Shown here piece after piece: positions 44,996-58,400 of a stretch of DNA of 64,000 bases. How positions within the stretch are numbered: the stretch's first letter is position 1; each line of letters starts with the position of its first letter. Source of the DNA: Wurfbainia villosa (lineage: Eukaryota > Streptophyta > Magnoliopsida > Zingiberales > Zingiberaceae). Below the pieces are notes generated by a model, which saw only the letters and a program-made list of their open reading frames with translations, did not search any database and was not told the DNA's origin. Location of the stretch: NCBI GenBank assembly GCA_025175895.1, contig CM045992.1, forward strand, positions 115,160,377 to 115,224,376. Direction: 5' to 3'. Made by a program: the position numbers and the translations under genes.

Positions 44996-47342
44996 GCCAT
45001 TAGTTAAGTGGCGTCTCTTCTTGTCACCTCTACCATGAAGTTCAAGTTCTGATTAGGTTATCTCATTTATCTCTGGGAGTTTCTCCTAACATTTTGTCTG
45101 GTTAACTGCAACCCTAACAACAATATTTTGGCTTCTTTCTCTTATTATTGTTTTGCATGAAACACATTAAATCGAGCGTCTATTTTCCAAAAACTATAGT
45201 TTGTCATGGTAGCTCCTTGACTGCAGATCAATATTGCGCTGCCTGGGTCAATATAGTTTTGGTGGAATTGATCGCATGTCTGGTATCCAAAGCAGGTGTG
45301 GTCCGACGGTCGATAAACAGATGTTTCTGATTAAAATTCATCAAAAAAAAAATAAAAACTTGAGTGACTATTTCAACAGCATTTTCAAATGTGTTTTAAT
45401 AAAAAAAATCTTATTATTATAAAAGGCCAGCTTTGCCTTATCAATTAAGGGCAGGCTGACCATCTTTCTTTCTTAGAATCTTCTGTAGTCTCCGGGACTG
45501 TTCTAGTTGGTAAGTAGGATGATTTTTAAATAGACGTTAATTTTCTGAGATTCTACCGTTCTAAATTATTGATCGACTTTCTTTTTTATATTTGTAATTT
45601 ATCTTTTCCACCGTGAGAGACAGCCATTAATATTAAAATTTTGATTTATCTTTTCCACATTAATACGATGGTTATACAATTTTTTTTTCTTCTTAGAATC
45701 TTCCTTCCTACTTTTACAAAGCCATCAAAATTGATTACTATTAAAACCCTTTTTTTTTTGTTGGATTCATTTTCAAAAATGTTAGATTCAAGAACAATTC
45801 TATCCCATAAAAAGGAACCAAACAAAAGAAAACAAATCTCTCTGCAATGAATCACTTCAAATTTAGACAAAAAAAAAACATGCCTCTCATTTGTACATTC
45901 AACAGCCAAGGAATTGTACAAATAATTGGGAATTCACAGTTGATTCTCATCCAAATAAATGATTCAGTGGAAGAAAATGCTTAGCTATTAAACATTTTAT
46001 AATTGGAACAAAGATAATTGACACAAAAAATTAAAGAATATTGTCTAAAAAATGTATTATTTTTATTTAAAACCCCAATAAATAGCTCTGTTTCAAAGCT
46101 AGTTTCAGAATGTTTGCAAAGGCTTGCTTCCTCAGTATGCTCAGAATGAAAAGTCAATCACAGTTTTTGCAGTACAGTGAACCTCTACTGGTATTTCTAT
46201 CAATATTATGCCAGTAAATCCAATTTAAAGCCTTCCTCAGACATCTAAAATGACTGATCACTTAGATTCCCTTGATGCATTTAATTGTCAAAGGCAGTGA
46301 GGAAAAATAAAGTAGAACATAATCTGTTAAAAGGAATATAACTAAAGAACCATTCCCGTTCATGCTTTATTCCAAGCAATAACAGCCAATGCAGTAGGAG
46401 CTCAAGGAGTAGCGGACTGGAGGTAGAGTGCAAACTTAGACTTTTGAAATCCAAAATCATAATGGATTCTCAACTCCAAGTTAAATGATGGCAAAATTGC
46501 AGAACTCCACAAGGTTCAGTAATATTTGGCATCTCTTTACTCTCGAATACAATCTGATGCTTCGCCTCTTAGGCTTATCGATAATAACAAAATAGTCTAT
46601 CCTCTTTCCATAATGCTTTTTATTGCACGAATTCGACACCGCTGATAGATGATAAAAGACATTTTAATCAGAGACCTCAACTACCCCTTTTCCAGATTAC
46701 CTAGGCTAATGACGTGATGATATTTTCTGCATAGATGATATCCTTTGTATTGCAGCAATCCTCTATGATGCCCTTGGCTTCAATGGGTATCCTCTTCCAC
46801 TGGAATATTGTCCTTCTGAAACATTGCAGCCATCATGTATAGAGGGATCTTGTTGGGCTTCAATAGCCATCTTGCTGCTGATCGTGACCGACCGGCATTA
46901 TCATTACTGGACAAAATGAATAATAAACGCCCATTGCCAACCAAATTATCCCATAAAGAGAAAAAACATCGCCTAATAGTTATCTGGATGGTGTTTCAGT
47001 TCAAAGGAGATAAAGTGACAGATTTCTACACTGATGGATGGAAGTACTACCAAGATGTTATGTGTACACCCATTCGAAGCGATTTGGTTTATCAATTGTG
47101 AACAGTGCAAGAAGAGTAGTCTGAAAACACAACCCAATAAATATTGTGTCAAAAAAAAAAAAAAGAAAAAAAACAATCGCTAACATTAATTGGCAACTGA
47201 AAAAGCATACCTTTGTTCTGCAGAAAGAGCATCTCTGTATCTTGTTTTTGGTGATGTGTTATCCAAGGTATTCCATATAATGTGTGCTCCCATTATTCAC
47301 AAAGGGAACATGGAACGAGACAAGAAAGCAGTATAAGAATGT
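44996..47342. other. Spacer between convergent eL32 and PPR genes
   Basis: 44996-45150 should be the eL32 3' UTR, and the PPR 3' UTR extends down from 47343. Between them is AT-rich DNA. The frame at 46835-47101 (KYYQDVMCTPIRSDLVYQL) may be an exon or chance; I recognise nothing in it. Confidence 0.5.
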
Positions 47343-50300
47343 CTAGCTCCTGTCAGAAGGTTCATCACAGTGCCAATCTATATCCTGTTGAAAAATGCTG
47401 AATTAGAAAAATTATAGATTTGATTGCCAAATGAAATTTAGAAAAACTAAAGCCCAGCAAGCTTGCAACTAGCATGAAACGTGTTGACAATCAAAATGCT
47501 GTGCATGTATGAACGACTAGTGAAATTAGTAACCAACAATCAGGTTGTTTGACCACTTCAAATTTATTTTTAAAGAAATCACTGACAATTATTAATGAGA
47601 AGAATCAATGATGAACTAACCATGTGGTATGCACAGTAAAGAAGCTGGAGCCCTTCTTCCCATTTATTAACCATGATAAGTCCCTTGATAAGGTAAGAGA
47701 AAATTACTAGTTCTGGCACACATCCTTTTGTTATCATGTTACTGTACAAACCAAAGGCCTCCTCAATCTTAGATGATAAACAAAGGCCCTCGATAACTGA
47801 ACTGTACATGTTTCTGTTTGCAACACTTGAACCTGACAAACTGCCTTCTATCTCTCTGTGCAATTCCAAAGCCTTTTCCAGATTACCAGCTTTTGAGAAA
47901 CTAAATATTAGAATGTTGTAAACAGGAGCAAGTGGTATCGTGTTATAGTTTGTTATCTCATCTAAGAGGCCAAGTGAACTGATAAACTTCTTGCTGAATC
48001 CTTGGATGACATTAGAATAACTGGATATGTGCCTTGGCCAATAAGTATGCTTCATCTCCTCCAGAAGCTTGTGAGCATCATCAAGAAGGCCAGCAGCGCA
48101 ACAATGGTTTATCAATACTCTGTAAGTGATAAAATTTGGAACACAACTCTTTGCAGTCATTTGTCCGAAAAGCTCTAAGCACATATCAATTTTACCTGCT
48201 TTCCCAAACCCATCTATTAGGGCGGTGTAAGTCACGACGTTTGGAATACATCCTTTTTCTTCCATCATAATTAAAAGCTTGTGGGCCTCCTCTGTTTTAC
48301 CTACCTTACAAAGGCCATCAATCATCTCAGTATAAGTGACGACATTTGGAGAACAAGAGCTCTCTAACATTTTGGACAGAACTTTCAAAGCAAGATCGAG
48401 CCGTTTATCCTTAAATAGCCTATCAATAAGGGAGCTGTATGTGTATACACTTGGAATATAACCATTTTGAGACATTCTAACAAATACCTCCTGTGCATCA
48501 TCAAGCTTGCCAACCTTGCAAAACCCATCAATGAGGGCATCATAAACAATTTGATTAGGCTCACAGTCAGCGGATGACATTGCATTGAGTAAATCACGAG
48601 CTTCAACTACTTTATGAGCTTTACATAAGCCATCGACCAATGCACCATATGTAAAAACATTTGGCTCTAAGATTTCATTGCCTCCATCATTAAAGTAATC
48701 ATCAGTAATTTTCTCCTCACAATTTCCTCTCATCTTAGCATATGTATGGCAAGCACCATCAATCTCTCCAGCCTTGCAAAGACCATCAATCAATGCAGTG
48801 TAGGTGATGACGTTTGGAGTACAACCCATGCTGATCATGTACTTGAAAAGTTCATTTGCCTTGGAAACCTGTTTTGTTTTCAAGTAAGCATGTATAAGTG
48901 CAGTATAAGTTACTACATTTGGGGTACAGCCATTTATCTGCATTTCATTGAACCATCCACTCGCCTGTTTAATTAGCCCCACCTTGCAAAAAGTGTCGAT
49001 TAAAATTGTATATGTATAAACATCAGGCACAACACCATTCTTCTTCATTTCCTGAAATAAAAGGAAAGCCTTCTCTACTTTACTCGCCTGGCAAAGGACA
49101 TCAATAACCTTTGTGTATGTGCTACAATCAGGGGCAAATCCCTTTCTCATCATCTCCTTTATAATCTGAAATGCTTTATCAAATTTCCCCATGTGACAAA
49201 GGCATTGTGCAAAATTGCCGACATTTATTTTGTTTAGCACAAATCCTGTATTCAGCATTTCCTCATATGCAAGTTCTGCCAACTCCATCGAGTCAGAACT
49301 TGGGAACTCTTTATTTCCACATATTCCCCCAATAAATATGTTATAGGTCACATAGCCTGGTCGACAACCACAAGCAATCATCTTCTTTATTAGCTTATAT
49401 GCATAAGCATAGTCCCCGGTAGAGCAGTATCCATGCATTAGAGAATTGAACAAAGATGGGCTTGGATTGCAGCCCTCAGTAATCATCATTTTAATAATTC
49501 TCTTACACCAGCCAAGCTGCTTCTTCTTGAGAAACCCTGAAAGTAATGTCCTATATGTCACAACATTAGGAACACATGAATTAGACCTCATCCTATGAAG
49601 GAAAGACATGGCTTCCTCAAAAAGAGAAGCTTCCAACAATCCACTGATCATTTGAGTGCATAACACTGTATCCAGAGTAAAATCTTCTCTCTCTATAATA
49701 TTAACAGCTTCAACCCACCTTCCTGCTTTGCACAAAGAATGGGCAAAACAGCCTATTGTGAACCTGTTCAAATCAAATCCTGCATCAGACATCTCTTTAT
49801 GTACCAAAAAAGCTGGACCTAATTGGTCGGCACTCAAAAGAACTTGCAGCAAAGCATTGTATGTCACTTTGGATGGCTTGTAACCAAAATCCTTTAGACG
49901 ACCAAGCTCTTCCAGAGCCTCATTCCAAAAACCATTATGACAGCACTTCCTTACCAAAACATTTAGCAATCTCTCAAGAATTTCCTGGTCTTCCTGTTCA
50001 ATTTCTCTAAGAAAATCCTGAGGAACTATGTTCTTCTTATCAAAGTCTAAAATCTCTATCAATGCATCATACACGGAATCCGTGTGGCTATAGCCAATCT
50101 GCCGACCAGACCAAATAAAGAATTTTAAAGACAAATCAGGAACTTTCACTAATCTTAACACCTCAATCACCAACGACTCGTTCAACTTTCCTCTGAATTG
50201 CCTAAGTATGTCCACCGTCTTGTGATCAAAGTTACTTCCACATGCCCTGATAGCGTTGACGATTAAAATGGCATCCTCGGAAATGTTTCCTGCACCAGCA

Positions 50301-50686
50301 GACTTCTCATATAGGGCATCACGGTCTCCAGCAGCGGCTTCGTGTAAAAAGGCGAAGTCTTTCAACGAGGTCGATCCCTCTTGACGATCCTGTCGATCGG
50401 CAGACTCACCGTTTGGCAGAAATCCGAACTCCAAATCGACTAATCCATCCAAATCATCGCGGGTCGAAGAACAGCTACTGCCATTGCTGAAGTGGTGAAG
50501 GCGGAGCCTCGTCAAGGGATTGCCGAGGGAGATCGGGGATTGAATCGGCAAGAAGAAGCGTCTGACGCCAAACAAGGAGAAAACAGCAGGATACTGGATG
50601 AGAATCGCCGCCGCTGCACGTCGGTTCATGCTGCAGCAGCGGCGTGGAGATTGGACCTTGGCATTAGGGAAGAGAACAGAGATCAA
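47343..50686 (-). CDS. P-class pentatricopeptide repeat protein, probably mitochondrial
   Basis: PPR proteins bind organelle RNA, roughly one base per repeat, and stabilise or process transcripts. The main exon is 50686-47621 (1022 codons) and a second exon at 47384-47343 adds DIDWHCDEPSDRS and the stop (donor ACCACATG|GTTAGT, acceptor TTTTCAACAG|GATATAG), giving 1035 residues. Unspliced, the frame would end 13 codons later with unrelated residues (SSSLILLINNCQ). Residues 1-70 are basic and hydrophobic (RRAAAAILIQYPAVFSLFGV), a probable mitochondrial presequence; Met20 is an alternative start. From about residue 235 on there are some 20 tandem 35-residue P-type repeats such as PNVVTYTALIDGFGKAGKID and PDVYTYTILIDTFCKVGLIK, with one long insertion (CEEKITDDYFNDGGN). 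No E or DYW tail, so no sign of C-to-U editing activity. It resembles the Arabidopsis At1g06710 type from memory. Confidence 0.93.
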
Positions 50687-50872
50687 CTCGACATCAAGTT
50701 CATGAATCCTTCTTTCTAAGAATACTGGATGCTGGCGAGCGATTTCGATCGCACCTCGGAGGTTTTGGTTCTTCTTCTAGTAAAACCCTAGAAGACCTAG
50801 CAAGGTCACAGCATGAAATATGAGGGTATTTTCGGTACTAAGACCATATTTTATTAATTTGGCTTATATTTC

Positions 50873-50903
<31 letters not shown>

Positions 50904-51999
50904 TGATAAAGAGATTTAAAAAAAAAGGAGAAAATTTCTATTTCCACGAAAAAAAAGGTGAAGACATTTTGTATGATTTATAAATTATTTTGTGTCCTAT
51001 GAATTTAAGGTATTTGATATTTTTAGAGTTATAAACCTGTACTACGGCTTAAAGTGCTTACAATTTTTTCAAATAATTTCTTTTGAAGTAAATATTTTTA
51101 ATATCAATTAAAAAATACATAATCTTCGCATTGAATATCTTATTATTTCTGATAGAATCTCAACTCTAAATAGATATTTAAGATTGTATACATGTGTATT
51201 TAAATTTTCTTATAAATATTTTTTATATTCACCTTTTTCTTTTAAAAATAATCTTATTTTTAGTCATTCATATTAGATACTTCGTCCTTATCAAAATTTA
51301 AATATCTCAATATTATTAATTGAAGACTCTCAAGATTTTCTGATATATAATTGTTGCATGCGAAGTCAATTTCTAATCTTCATCTATATTAAATCTATGA
51401 CCAAATAAATTTTAATTGCGAATTAATTTACAAAATAGCTAGTAGTCATTTTGTTCCAACAAATGTAGGGTTCAAGCATATTTATGTATATTTTTAAATA
51501 TTTTTGGAGCCACAAATAGGCTCGTATAAAAATTAGAAACTTAATTAAATTCATGATTTCTTAAAAAGTTAAATTGTAATTTGTCGTTGAATTCTATGAT
51601 GTAAAAGGTTAGAATCCGCCAATCTAGCAGTTCCTATCAGTCCGTCTCCAGACCATCATAAGGGAGGTAAATCACGGTAGGTCTTTGACCCATAAAATAG
51701 CAACTAGCACATAGATGGATGAAATTCTAATGCATAGGTTGGTTACAAGATCAACATCGCATCAAAAATTTAAAACTTTTAAAAATTTTGAAGTCACAAA
51801 CTTATATTAGGATTTATGTTCAGTTAGATGATGAAAATCATGAATATACGATATGTACTCAAGAAATCATAAAAGAATGGATGATTCGTCATTCAAATCT
51901 AATTTTATCAAGAATTTACCGTGAACAATAAACATAAAAATGATGAAATAATTGTAAACAAAATCTGATTGTAGTGGAATAGTGATCGCTATTAGGGAT
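50687..51999. other. PPR upstream region and AT-rich spacer
   Basis: 50687-50820 is the probable 5' UTR/promoter. 50876-50903 is a (TTA)n microsatellite. The rest is AT-rich with nothing recognised. Confidence 0.55.
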
Positions 52000-53335
52000 C
52001 AATTATTGCACTAGAGGGCTCATCTACAAATAGTTAGTATACAGCGAAAATACAAGCATATACAATAAAAATAAAAACATCACATGCAATACATAAGATT
52101 TACGTGGTTCGGAACTAAAGTTTCTGCTCCACAGGCGAGCTAATGATCTATTCTCACTATGCTTTCTCCTTCTCGGTAACACGCTGGAGGTGGAGAAGCC
52201 TCGTATAAAAGAGCTTATAATAAAATACAACAAGTATGTAAAGAAATAAGAAAATACAAGTAAAGAATACTTTACAATCAATCTTTGCTTGATAGCTCTT
52301 TTGGTTACTTTGGATTGCTCTTGAAGGTCTGGAATGCAACAACACTTCCCCTTCAAAATCACCCCAAAAATGCTTGCAAAATCTTTTGCTGCTCCTTTTA
52401 TAATCTGCATCAAGCTGATTTCACGTCTAGCAATCGATTGTCAAAAGACACCAATCGACTGCTCGCCTATTCGTTGTCTTACAATGAACCAATCCATGTT
52501 GGATTCTACCTAACGTATACCACAACAATCGACTACCTTTACTAGCAGTCGACTACTGGGCTATAGTCGATGGGTCAGTCGACTACACAACAATCCATCA
52601 ATCGATCGCCATACATGACAAATGACTAGTCTAACCCCAATCGACCGCCAGAGTATGCATAAAATGAGCCTCACGATTATAATCGATCAATCGAGTCATA
52701 ACCCCAAATGACCAGTGAGTTAAATAGATCTTTTGAGTGAAACACTCGACGAGTTGACTGATAAATCTCAAATATGAGGTTTAACCCAAGTATGATCTTC
52801 TTATACTTGATACTCATCTATAGTCTAGACCTAAGCCTTCTAGTAACCTCTATCAGCCTCACGCCTCTCGGATCCCTTGAGTTTGTGACTCTTCATCCTT
52901 CGCATTAGTCTTTAAGTGTTTCTATCGACTATGTTATGCTAACCGGATCCTTTGTCAAAGTTCATTTAAACTTATGCAACCAAGACCACATGCTTGGATT
53001 TTACACTGCCAAAATCTCACTCTTGGACTTTCCTATTGTCAAAGTTCACTTGGACTTTACACCTCCAAGACTATACTCTCTCTTCTTGATGATAGAGAGT
53101 ACCCAGTTTTACGAGGATCACTTCCTATTTATAGATCTGGTTGAATTTGTTATTAGTCTATTATCAATAACAAATTCGGGCTAACAATTTTTGCACATAA
53201 AATCTCACATCCAATAATTCAAAACTTACTACTCTATTAATTGGATTACTTAATCGAGTTCGAATTAACATAGCACAATCGAATGTGTTATGTCAATAAC
53301 ATGTAAGCCCATTAAATTAGAAAATTAAATCCAAC
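52000..53335 (-). repeat. Diverged copia-type LTR remnant
   Basis: It shares with the solo LTR at 31565-32685 the order TTTACGTGGTTCGGAACT, CTTCTCGGTAACACGCTGG, a minus-strand TATA box (complement of CTTTTATAATC near 52396) and a run of GTCGACTG/ATCGATTG-like motifs (52430-52640) upstream of it. Ends are not clear, and no target duplication was found. 53250-53300 holds an AATCGAGTTCGAATTAAC motif related to the ends of the palindromic element at 26938-27986. Confidence 0.55.
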
Positions 53336-54231
53336 AATATCTCACTTGGACTAGGACTACATGTGATTTTGTATATAACACATAAATAAAATTCATTAAT
53401 TTAGCTCAAAAATGTCATATTGAGTAAAACAATTTAGTCCATTGCTTCTATTAAATATAAGACTAAAGTAATCATAATTACTACTCATATGATTTGTAAG
53501 AAGACTTTACAGTAATCACTATACCATTGTTATTAATGACATATATTATATATTGATGTATAACATGAGAATTGTATGAAATGAAGTACGATTTACACAT
53601 GTCAATTCTCAATTGGTCGGTCTAAATCACATTTGTAAGCATTATATGCTATACCACAATAGTAAACTATGATCATAATCTTATGACTCAAAATCAAATC
53701 CTACATCACATTTATAAGTATTATATGCTAATTACATTAGTAAATCGTAATGTCTTTATGTAGAGTGTTAAAAATAAAATATACATGTATTTTTAAATCT
53801 TAGTGTACACAACAAACCATAATATACATATGCTCATTACATAGAACATCCAAAACAATAAGTTAATACAGACTCCTATTGAATGAGTATTTCATCTATA
53901 TGAACGATCCCCATCCTCAGCCTATACTGATAATGGATATGATAATATCAAGTTTATCTGAATATACTATATTAATGCTTAACCACTCTTGACTCTTTCT
54001 TTTAACTGCTAAACACTTTATGTCGATGTAAAATGACTTCAACATGCCACAATTATTCTTTGGCCTAAAGTTATGCAGCTTTATTACCATAGTTGATTCT
54101 CAATAATCGTCAAGACCCTCAATGATCTTTAATCCTGTGATAAATCCTATAGTTCTATTCTATGATTGGATGTTTCATAATAGTCTACAAATTAAACATT
54201 CATTGTTGAGGTGGCAATCGATATACGTTTA
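53336..54231. other. AT-rich spacer, nothing recognised
   Basis: No gene, tandem repeat or terminal structure is visible. Confidence 0.5.
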
Positions 54232-54760
54232 CACAACAAAAATTATAGGATTCGACGACGAATTTTGTACTGAATTTTGAATAAAAATTTGTTGTAAATT
54301 TTTTTTTGCAATAAAATTCATAACGAATTTTTTTTCGTTGTAAATAATTTTCTGCTAAATTTTGCAACAAAAAAAAATTCGTCGAAAAAATTGCAATGAA
54401 TAAAATTTTCGTTGCAAAATTCGTCGACAAATTTGGCGATGAAAATAATTATTCGTTGCCAAATTTGACGATGAAACATCGTTTGTCGACAAATCTGCAA
54501 TGAAAATATAGTTTGTCGTAAAAATTTGGCGACGAAAATAACTATTCGTCGTCAATTTTGGCAACGAAAATAATTATTTGGCGACGAAAATAAATATATT
54601 CGTCAAATTTAGTGACGAATAGTTATATTTGTTGCTAAATCTGTGACAAAAATACAATTCGTCGTAAAAGTCTAATAAACATATTTTCATGATAAAAATA
54701 AATTTGGCGACGAATATTTTTTCGTCGCCAAATCTGCAGTGAAAAAAAATTCTGTTGCAA
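54232..54760. repeat. Left subterminal CACTA repeats
   Basis: More than a dozen short motifs of the GGCGACGAAAATA and ATTCGTCG(C)CAAATTT type occur in both orientations. In characterised CACTA elements such repeats bind the TNPA-class protein. Confidence 0.7.
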
Positions 54761-55466
54761 AATATTCAAGGCCAGTTGATTGAAGAATACCATCAGTCGA
54801 CTGACGTCTGACTAGTTCGACTTGTCAGTCGACTACCAAATGTTCTATATGGTGTTATAGTAATAGCAGTCGACTGATCATTTTGATTAGTCAACTTGCG
54901 AGTGAACAGTCGGCTACCAAAGGTTCTGTAAGGTGCTACAGTCGATTGATAATGGTCGTGAACTAATTAGTCGATTGATTTAACAGATTTTGCAATAAAA
55001 TTATATTTTCATCGTCAAATTAGCGATGATTCATCAATACAAATAATAAACCATTTATCATATGAAACTTATAATACAATAATATCGAATGTAACAAGTC
55101 AAGAAACATTTAGGTATAAAATCGAAATATAACTACGTCATCAACTCTTGCGTATCTTTCATTTCACATATCCTTCCCTCTTAACAATTGATCTTGCAAC
55201 TGGAGAAAGAGATAATACAGCTGGAGAACCGAAGATCTTGCAACTGGAGAAGGAGATCTTGCAGTTGGAGAACTAGAAGATCCTGCAACTGAAGAAGGAG
55301 ATCTTGTAGTTAGAGAAGGGGTTGAAGACACTTGTCCTATAAGTGAATCAGATGATACAGGGGTTGAAGTAGAGGAAGAGAGTATTCTTCCATCACTATT
55401 CCATCTATAACCTCCACGTCCAAACTATCGATCATAATTATTAGAATAATAAAGTATAAAATAATC

Positions 55467-58400
55467 TGTTGGTGCAGTAGGCACCAGAATTGAACCTAAG
55501 TTTTGATTATAGCAAAGACACAAAGTTAAGCTCATATTGTTATCTTATGAGCTGAATCAAGTGTGCAGGAATGCTAAGCTAAGCTGAAGGTTGACGACAC
55601 TCGGAGGTTCTCGTGTTGAGAAACCGTGGTGGTCGAGCGACACCGGGAGAACTTCGGAGGGAGCCGAAGAAATCAGGTGGAGACCGAAAGCAAAAGCTAC
55701 AAAGGTAAAGCTTGAGGTAAACTCGTATGAGTAAGTGTAACTAAGGTCAAGTCCTCGGTACGAGGATGTCCTTAGGCGACAATCCAACTAAGACATCCCA
55801 TGAAAGGTCTATGTTGAGATCGGATGGTTGGTGGTCGTCGAAAACACTTAGTTTTATATGATTTCGAGCTAATTTTTTTATTGCAGTCGAAAACCCTAGT
55901 TAGTAGTCGACTGATGGCTTGTAGTAGTCGACCGTTGGGCATTAGTTCGACTGATAAGGGTGGCAGTCTATTGCTGTTCAAATTCCAGCTTCGAGGAAAG
56001 TCAAGATAAGCTCCACTTATCTTGGGGAGATGAGGCTTTTTTACTATGAGTTGGAACTAAATGTTGGGGGGCTTCTAGGGCTATAAAAGGAGTATTCTTC
56101 ACCATTTTTATCAATTTAAATCTCTCCAAATGCCTCCACAATGCCGCTACTGTCCGACGATCCTACAACGATGAAGCGCTGCCGAAACGATGACAACTCG
56201 AGCTCAAAACTCAAATCTTCAAAGTTGTCGGTATTAGCTAAAACTTAAGTTTCATTTCTAAAGTTTTGTAATTTCTTTGTCGAGCTTTTATCGTGACGAG
56301 GAGAGAGGGATTGTGTCACGCCCCGAGGGAGTCCCCGCCAGACAAAAATCCAGCAGCATCTCCCCTGTACGGGTGTCAATACTAATTTTTCATACAAGGT
56401 CTACACGACCACTATACATCGGTCAACACGACCGGAATCCAAATAGCACACGCAGGTAATAATTAGGCCTCAGGCCATCAATCAAAGTAAATGGTAAACA
56501 GTCTATAATAACTAGACTTACCCCTTCTGCCATCTGGGCAGGAATAATACAACCAAAACCAATCGAAATAAAATCCGAATAAATGTCCATAAGGACACCA
56601 AAAATCCACGAGTACATAAATCCAACTCCAGGCTTAAACATATCTTCTAACCAAAATATCCAAAACCACAATTCAACTAACGAATAAAACCATCACGACG
56701 AGAGGGGTTTGACAGTTGGACTCTCCTGACAGTTTCATCCCGAAATAGATATAAATCAACAGGGTAAGTTCAAAGAACTCAGCGGATATAGTCGATTTGC
56801 AAAGTAAGATATAACTAACAATAACAATCATGTCAGTACAGTCTCACATATATAGGGTATGCAAGAAAGAAATACAAAAGGACTGTACTTATCTGAATCT
56901 CCTACCCTGATATAAGAGCATGTGTTATACTAGAAGAAATAAAATCATCACCATATACAAATATGTATCTTGTATGCATGACAATCATATGCAACATACA
57001 AGGCAGCAATAAAGATGCACCAAACACAATACAAATGCTATCAATGCAAAATGCATGTCGTGCAAATGACATGGTCACCCCTGACGCCAGTCAGCCGCCT
57101 CACACACGATGGTAAAACCGAGTGGATAGGGCTATGACAACTGTGCACTCTGCCATCACTGCTCTTGAGTGACCGAGTGGACAGGATGCTGTCGGAGTAC
57201 ACCTATCCTCCTGCCTCAAACAGAGTGGGGGAGCTAAGCTCTCATCTCTCGGTGTCATAGACCAGAGGAGGGATCTCTGTCCGCTACCACGCTGCCTCAT
57301 CGCTACCCATGAGCGGACCAGCGGAGCCTGACAGAGCAACTACAAACACCCTCCTAATGTACCACTAACCCATGAGTGACAGTGTGTGCAGACCATGTAA
57401 CTGGCTGTGGGCTCAACTTAAGCATGCAATCATGCAAGATGGTGCATGATACTAAAGCATGTAAATCCAACTAAAACCCATATCCGAATAATATGCACAA
57501 CCAATAAGTACATATCTATGATCCAAGTAACTATGATCCAAGTAAAACAGGGAAGATATAATCATAACCGATCAAATGCATGTATCAAGTAGGCACAAAA
57601 CATATTAGGCATATAAACATGAAAATTATTGCAAGCTATCATAACTAGCATATCAACATGACTATATCTAAGAGATAAATAAAAATATTCGCTTGATAAA
57701 ATGTCCACAATCATGAACTCTTCACACCCGTAGACCGGTCTCATGATCGAAACCTGCATAAAATATAATTACCATCAAATCCAAGTACACAACAAATGAT
57801 CAAATCGAAATCCTACATCGACCTCATATCCGATCCACTAGATTGATTTAATTATCCTATTCAACCTAATCAATCCTCCATACAATAATTACAGAACCCA
57901 TCAACATCACACCGAACTTAACAACCCAGCCAACCATAGATCACTAAGAATTAACTCACACCCAAATCATATAACCAAAATACAGACAACCACTGTCAAT
58001 AACCTGTAATTAAGTTAAAATCATCCTGTATGTAATCCAACCAATCAATCACAGTCATCCCCATTGCAGCAATGGAATTTAACAACATCCTAAATAGATC
58101 CTTCATTTTCCTCAAGCTTAATTCACAACTCCACAATAATATACAGAATATCTCACCGATCAGAAATATGAATCCACCCTAACCCTAGGTGACATACACA
58201 CGACTCAATCAAACCTTACCTCAAACACGATCCAACACTTGGATCCCACAACTTGGCACCCACAATCCATTTACAACCCTTCACAGCCAACCAACACTCA
58301 ATAGAAACCAACAGCCAACACAACGACCACATACAGAATTTGACAAATGAAACACACAGGTTAAATCACACTTACCAGCGGTTGGAATCTCCCGACATAA

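Noticed and set aside
46835..47101. 88-codon frame
   Set aside because: No recognisable domain and no splice support; overlaps the probable 3' UTR side of the PPR gene.
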